Assembly: GCF_003605735.1 (NCBI RefSeq)
Contig: NZ_QXTJ01000039.1
Location: 537,090-601,089 of the forward strand
Length of the DNA stretch: 64,000 nt
Direction: 5' to 3'
Source of the DNA: Pseudomonas sp. LS-2
GTDB taxonomy: Bacteria; Pseudomonadota; Gammaproteobacteria; Pseudomonadales; Pseudomonadaceae
Shown here in pieces: positions 35,367-42,908 of the stretch. The position numbers and the translations under genes are program-made. Every line of letters starts with the position of its first letter. Within the stretch, counting starts at the first letter, position 1. The notes under the pieces are model-generated. The model did not search any database and was not told the DNA's origin. It worked only from the letters and a program-made list of their open reading frames with translations.

Positions 35367-35630
35367 ATGCAAGACAAAAAAATTGAAGAAGTTACTGAGT
35401 CTGACTTTCTCGACTTTGTAAGAAAAATATGCAGGGCAGAATACAGAACCGAACGCCAACACGGAGAGGCAGTTTATCAGTTCAATCAAATGAGCGAGCA
35501 CCCTTATGGTTCTGACTTGATCTATTACCCGAAACCGTTATCTGACAACTCCCCCGAAGGTATTGTTAAAGAGGTTAAAGAGTGGCGAGCCACCAACGGC
35601 AAGCCCGGTTTCAAACCAGAACACTACTAG
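35367..35630 (+). CDS. Bacteriocin immunity protein (colicin DNase Im family)
   Basis: The 87-residue acidic protein is of the colicin E2/E8/E9 and pyocin immunity family. It begins MQDKKIEEVTESDFLDFVRK and carries the nuclease-binding helix III region HPYGSDLIYYP (YY of the family's 'SDLIYYP' motif). It ends VKEWRATNGKPGFKPEHY. It binds the cognate DNase domain and protects the producer. Eight bases separate it from the toxin stop, with AGGAGC as ribosome binding site. Confidence 0.95.
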   Translation: MQDKKIEEVTESDFLDFVRKICRAEYRTERQHGEAVYQFNQMSEHPYGSDLIYYPKPLSDNSPEGIVKEVKEWRATNGKPGFKPEHY

Positions 35631-35652
35631 CACCTTAAACACAGAGTACTAA

Positions 35653-35760
35653 CTTTTTTTACTACCCTCAGCCGTCCGCGAATGGCTCAAAGAAGCGATT
35701 ACTCAAGAGATAAAAATTGGGCCCAACCCATGGCAATTCGGGGTCAGGCCCAAAACCTAA
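35653..35760 (+). pseudogene. Possible C-terminal coding remnant
   Basis: The 36-codon open stretch without a start reads PSAVREWLKEAITQEIKIGP followed by NPWQFGVRPKT and a stop. It looks protein-like rather than random and lies in the scar between the immunity gene and the repeat-protein gene. I do not recognise the parent gene. A TTGGGCC / GGCCCAA inverted repeat (35717-35753) overlaps its end. Confidence 0.35.
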
Positions 35761-35806
35761 GCACATACAGATTTCAATCACAGGTTTAATATAGGGAAAT
35801 TCTAAA

Positions 35807-36694
35807 ATGACGCATTATTCAACATTGGTTCACCAGCTTCCTCAACGACTTCAGATAGAAGTGGCTGCTCACTTGGGTCCGATTTCAGGCATGTCGGAGT
35901 TGCAGATCGCGACTCGATACAAGGACGTGGCCTGGTGGCTGCGGTCTGTCAAATTGGCAACACTACCGCCAGGGTATGCTCCTCATAGCGAACATCTGAC
36001 CGCGCAGGAATTCAGTGGGTTGGGCGCTCCAGTTGGTGTAGCCCCAGAAATTGCGGCAATGACAAACCAGTTCATTGCTTATGAGAGCGCATGGCACCTC
36101 GAAAACTTTGTTCATCAGCTTTCAGCGGTGATAGCGCAGATACACGAAGCCGCCCGTCTACACGCTCAACGACAAGCAGAGGAAGCAGCGCGTCAAATTG
36201 CCCAACGCCAAGCTGAAGAAGCTGCTCGACAGCTAGCCCAACGTCAGGCAGAAGAAGCAGCACGTCTGCATGCTCAACGTATGGCAGAGGAAGCTGCTCG
36301 CCAACTGGCACAACGCCAAGCAGAGGAAGCGGCTCAACTGGCAGCTCGCCAACTCGCACAGCAACAAGCCGAAACTGCAGCGCGAGCATTGGCACAACAT
36401 AGGGCCGAGGAAGCTGCCTTGGAGGAAATGCGACTGGCCTTGGAACTGAAACCAGCATCAGGATCGCAAGCGGCTCAGATCCCAGCAGTTATTGCAGAAG
36501 GATCAGCGCCTGAAACGTCGAACGCCCATCCCGTGAAAGAGATTGTTTTTATCCCAGGACCGGCGGCCATGGTTGAAATCGAACGCGCAACGCTGGTGCT
36601 CAAGCGCAACATTGACGTTGCTGTAACTGAGTTCGCATCGGCTATAGCCCCTCACTTGCGGATGCCGGAAGTCCCCGTGAACGCGACTCGTTAA
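35807..36694 (+). CDS. Hypothetical protein with seven 12-residue coiled-coil repeats
   Basis: The 295-residue product has no signal peptide or membrane segment. Residues 1-110 are a globular-looking head (LPQRLQIEVAAHLGPISGMS, RYKDVAWWLRSVKLATLPPG). Residues 116-203 are seven copies of a 12-mer close to ARQLAQRQAEEA, with one four-residue insertion (176-179). A tail includes IVFIPGPAAMVEIERATLVL and ends SAIAPHLRMPEVPVNATR. The repeat composition resembles the coiled coil of the neighbouring bacteriocin. A perfect hairpin follows the stop. I do not recognise a family; it could be a bacteriocin-related accessory or a structural protein. The ribosome binding site is weak (ATAGGGAAAT). Confidence 0.65.
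   Translation: MTHYSTLVHQLPQRLQIEVAAHLGPISGMSELQIATRYKDVAWWLRSVKLATLPPGYAPHSEHLTAQEFSGLGAPVGVAPEIAAMTNQFIAYESAWHLENFVHQLSAVIAQIHEAARLHAQRQAEEAARQIAQRQAEEAARQLAQRQAEEAARLHAQRMAEEAARQLAQRQAEEAAQLAARQLAQQQAETAARALAQHRAEEAALEEMRLALELKPASGSQAAQIPAVIAEGSAPETSNAHPVKEIVFIPGPAAMVEIERATLVLKRNIDVAVTEFASAIAPHLRMPEVPVNATR
36152..36415 (+). repeat. 36-bp tandem repeats inside the 295-residue protein gene
   Basis: Seven in-frame units encode variants of ARQLAQRQAEEA. Units 2, 3 and 5 are nearly identical; units 1 and 4 begin ARLHAQR. A 12-bp insertion precedes unit 6. Such repeats can expand or contract by slippage or recombination. Confidence 0.85.
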
Positions 36695-36705
36695 GCGACG
36701 AAGCC

Positions 36706-36736
36706 TAGAAACGCAGATCGAAGATCTGCGTTTCTA
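36706..36736 (+). terminator. Perfect hairpin after the repeat-protein gene
   Basis: The 14-bp stem TAGAAACGCAGATC / GATCTGCGTTTCTA has a GAA loop and starts 12 bp after the stop. It lacks a proper T-run, so termination is likely but not certain. The 36737-36948 stretch beyond it shows no gene I can support. Confidence 0.6.
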
Positions 36737-36948
36737 TCCCGACACGGTGGCTATGGAGACCGTATATCGCTGTATCGCTCTCCCAAACCGGACACCACAA
36801 TTGCTCGTGAACTCCATGAGGCGCTAGCTTGGTGCAGGGATCCCACGGACTCCAGCCCACAACGCCATATGAGTACTTCCTCAGAAAAAAAATAGTTGCC
36901 TGGAAATCGAACAGGCATCGCGGCCTCACATGGCCACGCCAGAATCAC

Positions 36949-37584
36949 TCACAAAAGTTCACGTACCTGCTCCGGCAAGGCGTCCCTGTATCGCGTTTCT
37001 GGATTGGCTTCGCAGTGGCTGATGATTTGAGGGATCGCAGCGGTAAGCGTTTCTCCGACGGAATATCGCCGCTCGTCTGTCAGCTTTTTATGGGTCGCCC
37101 TCCTCGCTATTACTGAGAATGTGTGCCGGAAGACGTCCATGTCGGGCATCTGCCGCCCGACAGGGTTGGCGTTGAAGGTCGCCAGCGACTTGTTGAACTT
37201 GGCGCAACGAAGGTGGCGCACTCGCTGCCGCAGCCAGGCGATGGGGTCGGGTCCATCACGCCAGTGGGTGAAATAGTACTCATGAGTGACCTCAATCACT
37301 GCCGGCGTTTCGGCGGTGACGGCCCAAGGCCTAAACCTCCACATTGGAATCACTCGATCAACAGAGCGGGCAAACTTCGGATGGGAGCTTTCGATCACTT
37401 TCACACCCGTGATCGAGCCGTCGTAGTGAACGCTGAAGCGGGCAAGAACCCAGCCTGAGGTTCCCGCTTCGTAAAGTGATCGCGGCCACGATGGGGCTTT
37501 TTCCTGCTCAAGGATCAACTCTATCTCCTCGCCAGCCGCAGCTCCCCACCAAAGGCAAAGAAAACAAAACATCCATTTTTTCAA
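36949..37584 (-). CDS. Secreted protein with TonB C-terminal domain and extra C-terminal region
   Basis: The 211-residue product is read from a TTG at 37584 (MKKWMFCFLCLWWGAAAG, a signal peptide), which has AAGGA eight bases upstream; ATG 37572 is an alternative. Residues about 27-85 form a TonB/TolA-like C-terminal fold (WPRSLYEAGTSGWVLARFSV, VIPMWRFRPW). The cytoplasmic/TM anchor and Pro-rich spacer of true TonB are missing. About 110 further residues (from YYFTHWRDGPDPIAWLRQRV) match nothing I know. It probably does not energise receptors itself. Function is unknown; it flanks the bacteriocin island. Confidence 0.68.
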   Translation of the reverse strand: MKKWMFCFLCLWWGAAAGEEIELILEQEKAPSWPRSLYEAGTSGWVLARFSVHYDGSITGVKVIESSHPKFARSVDRVIPMWRFRPWAVTAETPAVIEVTHEYYFTHWRDGPDPIAWLRQRVRHLRCAKFNKSLATFNANPVGRQMPDMDVFRHTFSVIARRATHKKLTDERRYSVGETLTAAIPQIISHCEANPETRYRDALPEQVRELL

Positions 37585-37939
37585 AGCTGGAATCCTTCTT
37601 GAGTATGGTGATGCGTTCGCTACCGCGCACCCACTGCAGCGGACGTAGTGAGAGGGGGGGTAGTCATTGCTCGCCTGGGTGAACGGTCGAGTCCTGCCGG
37701 CGGATGGCAGCGATGGTATGGCCCCAGAAAGGGCTTCATAAGGTGACCGATTCTGATGATCAAGTAGGACGGATCCTAAACGTCTAACAACGCGATACAC
37801 ATTTACGCCATGTTCGTAATCCAACACGCCAAAGGGCCTGATTACGGAACTTTCCTTGCTGAGAAGCCTTCCTATTTTCTGTAACGAAAATGTAATATTC
37901 GGTTTCGCATAACAATATAAAAACCCTTGGAGTGTTCCG
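37585..37939. other. Gene-poor gap upstream of glpT
   Basis: No supportable gene is present. The last 60 bp are AT-rich and should hold the glpT promoter, with TATAAA near 37916-37921 and GTAACGAAA / TTTCGCATAAC half-sites (37881-37913) that could bind a GlpR-type repressor. The operator reading is a guess. Confidence 0.4.
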
Positions 37940-39289
37940 ATGTTTGCCTTTTTCCGTCCTGCCGCGCATCAGGCCCCGCTGCCTGAAGAGCGCGTCGACA
38001 GCACCTACCGCCGCCTTCGCTGGCAGATATTCGCTGGTATTTTCTTCGGCTATGCGGGCTACTACCTGCTGCGCAAGAATTTCTCGCTCGCCATGCCTTA
38101 CCTGATTGACGAGGGTTACACCCGAGGTGAGTTGGGCCTGGCGATTTCTGCGATTGCCATTGCTTACGGGCTGTCCAAGTTCCTGATGGGGCTGGTGTCC
38201 GACCGTTCCAACCCGCGCTATTTCCTGCCGTTTGGCCTGCTGGTTTCCGCTGCGGTGATGTTCGTGTTTGGTTTCTCGCCTTGGGCGACGTCGAGCGTGA
38301 CCATCATGTTTATCTTGCTGTTCATCAACGGCTGGGCGCAGGGCATGGGCTGGCCGCCAAGTGGCCGGACGATGGTGCACTGGTGGTCGCAGAAAGAGCG
38401 CGGCGGCGTGGTGTCAGTGTGGAACGTGGCGCACAACGTCGGCGGCGGCCTGATCGGCCCTTTGTTTCTGCTGGGCCTGGGCTGGACCAATGACTGGCAC
38501 GCGGCATTCTATGTGCCTGCGGCCGTTGCCTTGTTCGTGGCGCTGTTTGCGTTCATCACCATGCGCGACACCCCGCAATCGGTCGGCTTGCCACCGGTCG
38601 AGGAATACAAGAACGACTACCCGGAAGGTTACGACGCGAGCCACGAAAAGGAATTCAGCGCCAAGGAAATCTTCGTCAAATACGTCCTGCGCAACAAAAT
38701 GCTCTGGTACATCGCGCTGGCGAACGTCTTCGTTTATCTCATACGTTATGGCGTGCTCGACTGGGCGCCGACCTATCTGAAGGAAGCCAAGCATTTCGAC
38801 GTCGACAAGACCTCGTGGGCGTATTTCTTCTATGAGTGGGCGGGCATTCCGGGCACGCTGCTGTGCGGCTGGATGTCGGACAAGATCTTCCGTGGCAATC
38901 GTGGCCTGACCGGCATTGTGTTTATGTTGCTGGTGACCGTCGCGACGCTGGTCTACTGGCTCAACCCGCCAGGCAACCCGACTGTGGACATGATCGCTCT
39001 GATTTCCATCGGCTTCCTGATCTACGGGCCAGTGATGCTGGTCGGCTTGCAGGCTCTGGAACTGGCCCCAAAGAAGGCGGCCGGGACTGCGGCGGGTTTT
39101 ACCGGTCTGTTCGGTTATCTGGGCGGGTCGGTCGCGGCGAGTGCGCTGATGGGCTACACCGTGGACCATTTCGGCTGGGATGGCGGCTTCGTGATTCTAG
39201 TGGCGTCCTGCCTGCTGTCCATCGTGTTCCTGGCACCGACACTGCGGCATACGCGGGTGGCGAGTCAGTCGCGTGAGGCGACAGCGTAA
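37940..39289 (+). CDS. glpT: Glycerol-3-phosphate transporter GlpT (MFS antiporter)
   Basis: The 449-residue inner-membrane protein has 12 predicted helices and is of the organophosphate:phosphate antiporter family. Signatures include RRLRWQIFAGIFFGYAGYYL, then LLRKNFSLAMPYLIDEGYTRGELG, SKFLMGLVSDRSNPRYFLP, GMGWPPSGRTMVHWWSQKERG and WMSDKIFRGNRGLTG. It imports glycerol-3-phosphate in exchange for phosphate and is the classical fosfomycin entry route. The Shine-Dalgarno is TTGGAGTG. No glpD, glpR or glpK is in the window. Confidence 0.94.
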   Translation: MFAFFRPAAHQAPLPEERVDSTYRRLRWQIFAGIFFGYAGYYLLRKNFSLAMPYLIDEGYTRGELGLAISAIAIAYGLSKFLMGLVSDRSNPRYFLPFGLLVSAAVMFVFGFSPWATSSVTIMFILLFINGWAQGMGWPPSGRTMVHWWSQKERGGVVSVWNVAHNVGGGLIGPLFLLGLGWTNDWHAAFYVPAAVALFVALFAFITMRDTPQSVGLPPVEEYKNDYPEGYDASHEKEFSAKEIFVKYVLRNKMLWYIALANVFVYLIRYGVLDWAPTYLKEAKHFDVDKTSWAYFFYEWAGIPGTLLCGWMSDKIFRGNRGLTGIVFMLLVTVATLVYWLNPPGNPTVDMIALISIGFLIYGPVMLVGLQALELAPKKAAGTAAGFTGLFGYLGGSVAASALMGYTVDHFGWDGGFVILVASCLLSIVFLAPTLRHTRVASQSREATA

Positions 39290-39305
39290 CGACGTGACCT
39301 TCGCT

Positions 39306-39375
39306 CTGTAGCAGCACGGCTTGCCGGCGGTAGCGATCATGAGAACGCCACCGTCGGCGCGCCGCGCTGCTACAG
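39306..39375. repeat. REP pair, family A
   Basis: Arms CTGTAGCAGCACGGCTTGCC and GGCGCGCCGCGCTGCTACAG lie between the convergent glpT and chaC. The right arm has diverged in its centre. Confidence 0.8.
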
Positions 39376-39482
39376 GACTTGTGGCTTACCGAGATATCAG
39401 GTTTAACACATGCCCCTGTGGGCGCCAGCTTGCTGTCGCCCACAATTAAGCTGCCTGCGCGCATAACGCCATGGGCCGCGCC

Positions 39483-40157
39483 TCAAACCGCCAAAAATAC
39501 CGGCCGGCAGCGATTGAATCGCTCTTCCAGCGTCACATCAGGCATCGCATGGGTGCGCAGCGCGTGGATCGTCTGTTCGACATATTCCTGGGTGGTGCCG
39601 TATCGGCCGGCTGCGCTTGCCAGAACCTGAGTCAGGACGCTGTCGGGCAGATTTCCGGCGTAGCTGGGCAGGTGCCGCTCCAGCACGAAACCCAGAGCCT
39701 GCACCTTGGTGCCGTCTTCAAGGCGGCAGCTGAGCCAATGAGGACGGTAGGACGGATACGGCATTTCCCGCTGCCAAAGGGCGAGCAGTGACTCGTCGAG
39801 GTTGTCGTCCGGTAGCCGATAGGCGAATCCGCTGCAGGAGCCACCCCGGTCCAGACCGAAGACCAGCCCTGGTTGCTCGGGCGTGCCGCGATGCTCATGA
39901 GACCAGAGATAGAGGCCGCGGTGATAACCATGCACTCGCCCGCGTTGACGCTCTACGGCGGTGCATTCGGGGCGCCAGATCAATGATCCATACGCAAACA
40001 GCCATACAGGACCGCCCTCGTGACGGGACATCGTGGCATGCATGGAAGCGAGGAGTTGTTCGCGTGTCAGTTTTGGCCCCAGATCGATGACCGGCGGGTA
40101 AGCCAGGCCTAAACCATCATGGACGGCCGCCACCAAGTTATTGATTTGATTCCCCAT
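39483..40157 (-). CDS. chaC: ChaC-type gamma-glutamylcyclotransferase
   Basis: The 224-residue enzyme should split glutathione (gamma-glutamyl peptides) into 5-oxoproline and Cys-Gly. The substrate loop WLFAYGSLIWRPE and RGRVHGYHRGLYLWSHEHRG are the ChaC hallmark. A catalytic Glu is expected in the LDESLLALWQREMPYPSY region. I use ATG 40157 (MGNQINNLVAAVHDGLGL), preceded by GGAAGGAAGC, not the longer open frame. Confidence 0.88.
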   Translation of the reverse strand: MGNQINNLVAAVHDGLGLAYPPVIDLGPKLTREQLLASMHATMSRHEGGPVWLFAYGSLIWRPECTAVERQRGRVHGYHRGLYLWSHEHRGTPEQPGLVFGLDRGGSCSGFAYRLPDDNLDESLLALWQREMPYPSYRPHWLSCRLEDGTKVQALGFVLERHLPSYAGNLPDSVLTQVLASAAGRYGTTQEYVEQTIHALRTHAMPDVTLEERFNRCRPVFLAV

Positions 40158-40400
40158 CAGGCTTCCTTCCGACCTTATCAAGGTCAGCGTAGCGCTCATA
40201 ACATGTAAAACAGGCCGTGCCGCTCAGGCGCTTTGAGGTCACGACCGCATGCCTATCAGACTCAACCATGACGTGATCCGTCACGTCAGAAAAGCAGCCT
40301 GGGCCCGATCTGCGATGCAATTTGCACTCCACGCCCCGCGCCGCCCGGCAGGACGTGGCGTGCGGACGCGCTACCATTTGTCGGTTTCCCGAGAGATCCC

Positions 40401-41369
40401 TCAGGAGCGTGGGGCGTAGGCGAACACGTCAGCGCGCATCTGGTGCGCATCCATTCCCGCGACGACCAACGCGTCTAGCGTGGCATACACCATGTTGGGC
40501 GAACCACTGGCATACACCTGAATCGACTTCAGATCGGCGAAGTCTTCGCAAACCGCTTCATGCAACATGCCGCAACGCCCTTCCCAACCGCACAGGTCGC
40601 TGACGATTTTGTGCAGGTGAAGATTGGGCAGCGTTTTCCACTCATCCCAATGCTTGAGTTCGTAGAAATCTTCGGGGCGACGCACTCCCCAGTAAAGATG
40701 CACCGGATAGGGGAAACCCTTCGAGCGGCAATGTTCGATCAGGCTGTGCATCTGCCCCATCCCTGTACCGGCGGCGATCAATACCAGCGGGCCGTCGGGA
40801 AGCTCACCGAGGTGGGTATCACCAAAGGGCAGCTCGACACTGGCCATGCCGTCACGCTGCAACTGTTTAATCAGGTTCTGCGCACTGGCTTCGCGGGCGA
40901 GCACGTGGAATTCCAGATCCCGACCGCTTTCAGGGGATGACGCCATGGAGAAGGCCGACTTCTCGCCATCATCGCGGGCGATCATCAGGTATTGGCCGGC
41001 GTGGTAGCGCGGCGGCTTGCCAGCGGGGGCGCGCAGCATCACCCGCCAGACATCCCCGCCCACGTCCGCGCACTCGGTGACCTGACAGGCGAACTTGCGC
41101 ACCGGCAACTCTCCCAGAGGCAGCACGCTGTCCCAAAGCACCACGCAATCTTCCTCAGGCACGGCCAGACAGGTGTATATCTCGCCATGGCTCAGGACCT
41201 GCCCGTTCTGCACGACGCTGCCTTCGACCAGAAGCGCCGAACAGATATGGCAATTGCCATTGCGACAGCTTTGCGGGCACTCATAGCCCAGACGCTGTGC
41301 GGCGTCCAGAATCCGCTCTCCAGGCAATGTCTCAAGTACCGCGCCCGATGGCTGCAAGGTTACGCGCAT
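40401..41369 (-). CDS. Ferredoxin-NAD(P)H reductase-like flavoprotein (2Fe-2S + FAD)
   Basis: The 322-residue electron-transfer protein has an N-terminal plant-type 2Fe-2S domain (CPQSCRNGNCHICSALLVEG plus a fourth Cys in IYTCLAVPEED). An FAD domain (GQYLMIARDDGEKSAFSMAS) and an NAD(P)H domain (LVLIAAGTGMGQMHSLIEHC) follow. The family is often labelled CDP-6-deoxy-delta-3,4-glucoseen reductase, but no sugar pathway is nearby. Its ATG overlaps the ubiD stop by one base (TGATG), so a role tied to UbiD or to its prenyl-flavin cofactor is more plausible. That last step is inference. Confidence 0.87.
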   Translation of the reverse strand: MRVTLQPSGAVLETLPGERILDAAQRLGYECPQSCRNGNCHICSALLVEGSVVQNGQVLSHGEIYTCLAVPEEDCVVLWDSVLPLGELPVRKFACQVTECADVGGDVWRVMLRAPAGKPPRYHAGQYLMIARDDGEKSAFSMASSPESGRDLEFHVLAREASAQNLIKQLQRDGMASVELPFGDTHLGELPDGPLVLIAAGTGMGQMHSLIEHCRSKGFPYPVHLYWGVRRPEDFYELKHWDEWKTLPNLHLHKIVSDLCGWEGRCGMLHEAVCEDFADLKSIQVYASGSPNMVYATLDALVVAGMDAHQMRADVFAYAPRS

Positions 41370-42835
41370 CAATCTATTCCCAGCTGATTCCAGATGTCGT
41401 CGATCCGGCGAGTGACGGCTTCGTCCTTGACGATGGCGCGACCCCATTCACGGGTGGTCTCGCCCGGCCATTTATGCGTGGCATCGAGCCCCATCTTCGA
41501 GCCCAGCCCTGAAACCGGCGAGGCGAAGTCCAGGTAGTCGATCGGCGTATTGTCGATCATCACCGTATCGCGCTTGGGGTCCATGCGCGTGGTGATTGCC
41601 CAGATGACGTCGTTCCAGTCCCGGGCATTGATGTCGTCGTCGGTGACGATAACGAATTTGGTGTACATGAACTGTCGCAAAAACGACCAGACGCCGAGCA
41701 TCACGCGCTTGGCGTGGCCGGGGTACTGCTTCTTCATGGTCACGACGGCCATGCGATACGAGCAGCCCTCAGGCGGCAGATAGAAGTCGGTGATTTCCGG
41801 GAACTGCTTTTGCAGAATCGGCACGAACACCTCGTTCAGCGCGACGCCAAGAATCGCCGGCTCATCTGGCGGACGGCCCGTGTAGGTGCTGTGGTAGATC
41901 GGTTTGATCCGATGGGTGATGCGCTCGACAGTAAAGACCGGAAAGCTGTCGACTTCGTTGTAGTAACCGGTGTGATCGCCATAAGGGCCTTCATCGGCCA
42001 TTTCGCCCGGATGAATCACGCCTTCCAGAACGATCTCGGCACTGGATGGCACCTGCAGATCGTTGCCACGGCATTTGATCAATTCAGTGCGGTTGCCGCG
42101 CAGCAGACCCGCGAATGCGTATTCGGAGAGGCTGTCCGGCACAGGTGTCACAGCGCCGAGGATGGTTGCAGGGTCAGCGCCTAGGGCCACCGAAACCGGG
42201 AAAGGCTGGCCGGGATGCTTGTCGCACCATTCCTTGAAATCAAGCGCGCCACCACGATGGCTCAACCAACGCATGATGACCTTGTTGCGGCCGATAACTT
42301 GTTGGCGATAGATGCCCAGGTTCTGCCGTTCTTTATTCGGGCCTTTGGTGACGGTCAGTCCCCAGGTGATCAAAGGACCGACATCCCCCGGCCAGCAGGT
42401 CTGTACGGGCAGCATGCCAAGGTCCACATCATCGCCTTCGATGACCACTTCCTGGCAGGGCGCGTCCTTGACGACCTTTGGCGCCATGGAGATGACTTTT
42501 TTGAAGATAGGCAGCTTCGACCAGGCGTCTTTCAGGCCTTTCGGTGGCTCGGGCTCTTTGAGGAAGGCGAGCAGCTTGCCGATTTCGCGCAATTCCTCAG
42601 TGGACTCGGCGCCCATGCCCATTGCGACACGCTCGGGGGTACCGAACAGGTTACCGAGCACCGGAATGTCAAAGCCGGTCGGGTTTTCGAACAGCAGTGC
42701 CGGCCCCTTGTTGCGCAGGGTCCGATCGCAGACCTCGGTCATCTCCAGCACAGGAGAAATGGGCACCTGAATGCGTTTCAACTCTCCGCGCTGCTCAAGC
42801 TGCTGCACGAAATCCCGTAGATCCTTGAATTTCAT
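41369..42835 (-). CDS. ubiD: 3-octaprenyl-4-hydroxybenzoate decarboxylase UbiD
   Basis: The 488-residue prenylated-FMN-dependent decarboxylase acts in ubiquinone synthesis. It begins MKFKDLRDFVQQLEQRGELK and contains NLGIYRQQVIGRNKVIMRWL, then GDHTGYYNEVDSFPVFTVER and KFVIVTDDDINARDWNDVIWA, all UbiD signatures. ATG 42835 is preferred to one four codons upstream. It is co-translated with the downstream flavoprotein. UbiX, which makes the cofactor, is not in the window. Confidence 0.95.
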   Translation of the reverse strand: MKFKDLRDFVQQLEQRGELKRIQVPISPVLEMTEVCDRTLRNKGPALLFENPTGFDIPVLGNLFGTPERVAMGMGAESTEELREIGKLLAFLKEPEPPKGLKDAWSKLPIFKKVISMAPKVVKDAPCQEVVIEGDDVDLGMLPVQTCWPGDVGPLITWGLTVTKGPNKERQNLGIYRQQVIGRNKVIMRWLSHRGGALDFKEWCDKHPGQPFPVSVALGADPATILGAVTPVPDSLSEYAFAGLLRGNRTELIKCRGNDLQVPSSAEIVLEGVIHPGEMADEGPYGDHTGYYNEVDSFPVFTVERITHRIKPIYHSTYTGRPPDEPAILGVALNEVFVPILQKQFPEITDFYLPPEGCSYRMAVVTMKKQYPGHAKRVMLGVWSFLRQFMYTKFVIVTDDDINARDWNDVIWAITTRMDPKRDTVMIDNTPIDYLDFASPVSGLGSKMGLDATHKWPGETTREWGRAIVKDEAVTRRIDDIWNQLGID

Positions 42836-42908
42836 TAACCCGGCCACTTAACAAATAGATGCACATCCTACCTGCTCTGACGGCCGACAGCAGCTGTCGA
42901 GCGCTCAA

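Noticed and set aside
36705..36929. 74-codon minus-strand frame after the repeat protein
   Set aside because: It begins in the hairpin region, has no ribosome binding site or family resemblance.
37585..37827. N-terminal extension of the TonB-C protein to a start at 37827
   Set aside because: The extra 81 residues are not protein-like, and a signal peptide with a ribosome binding site starts at 37584.
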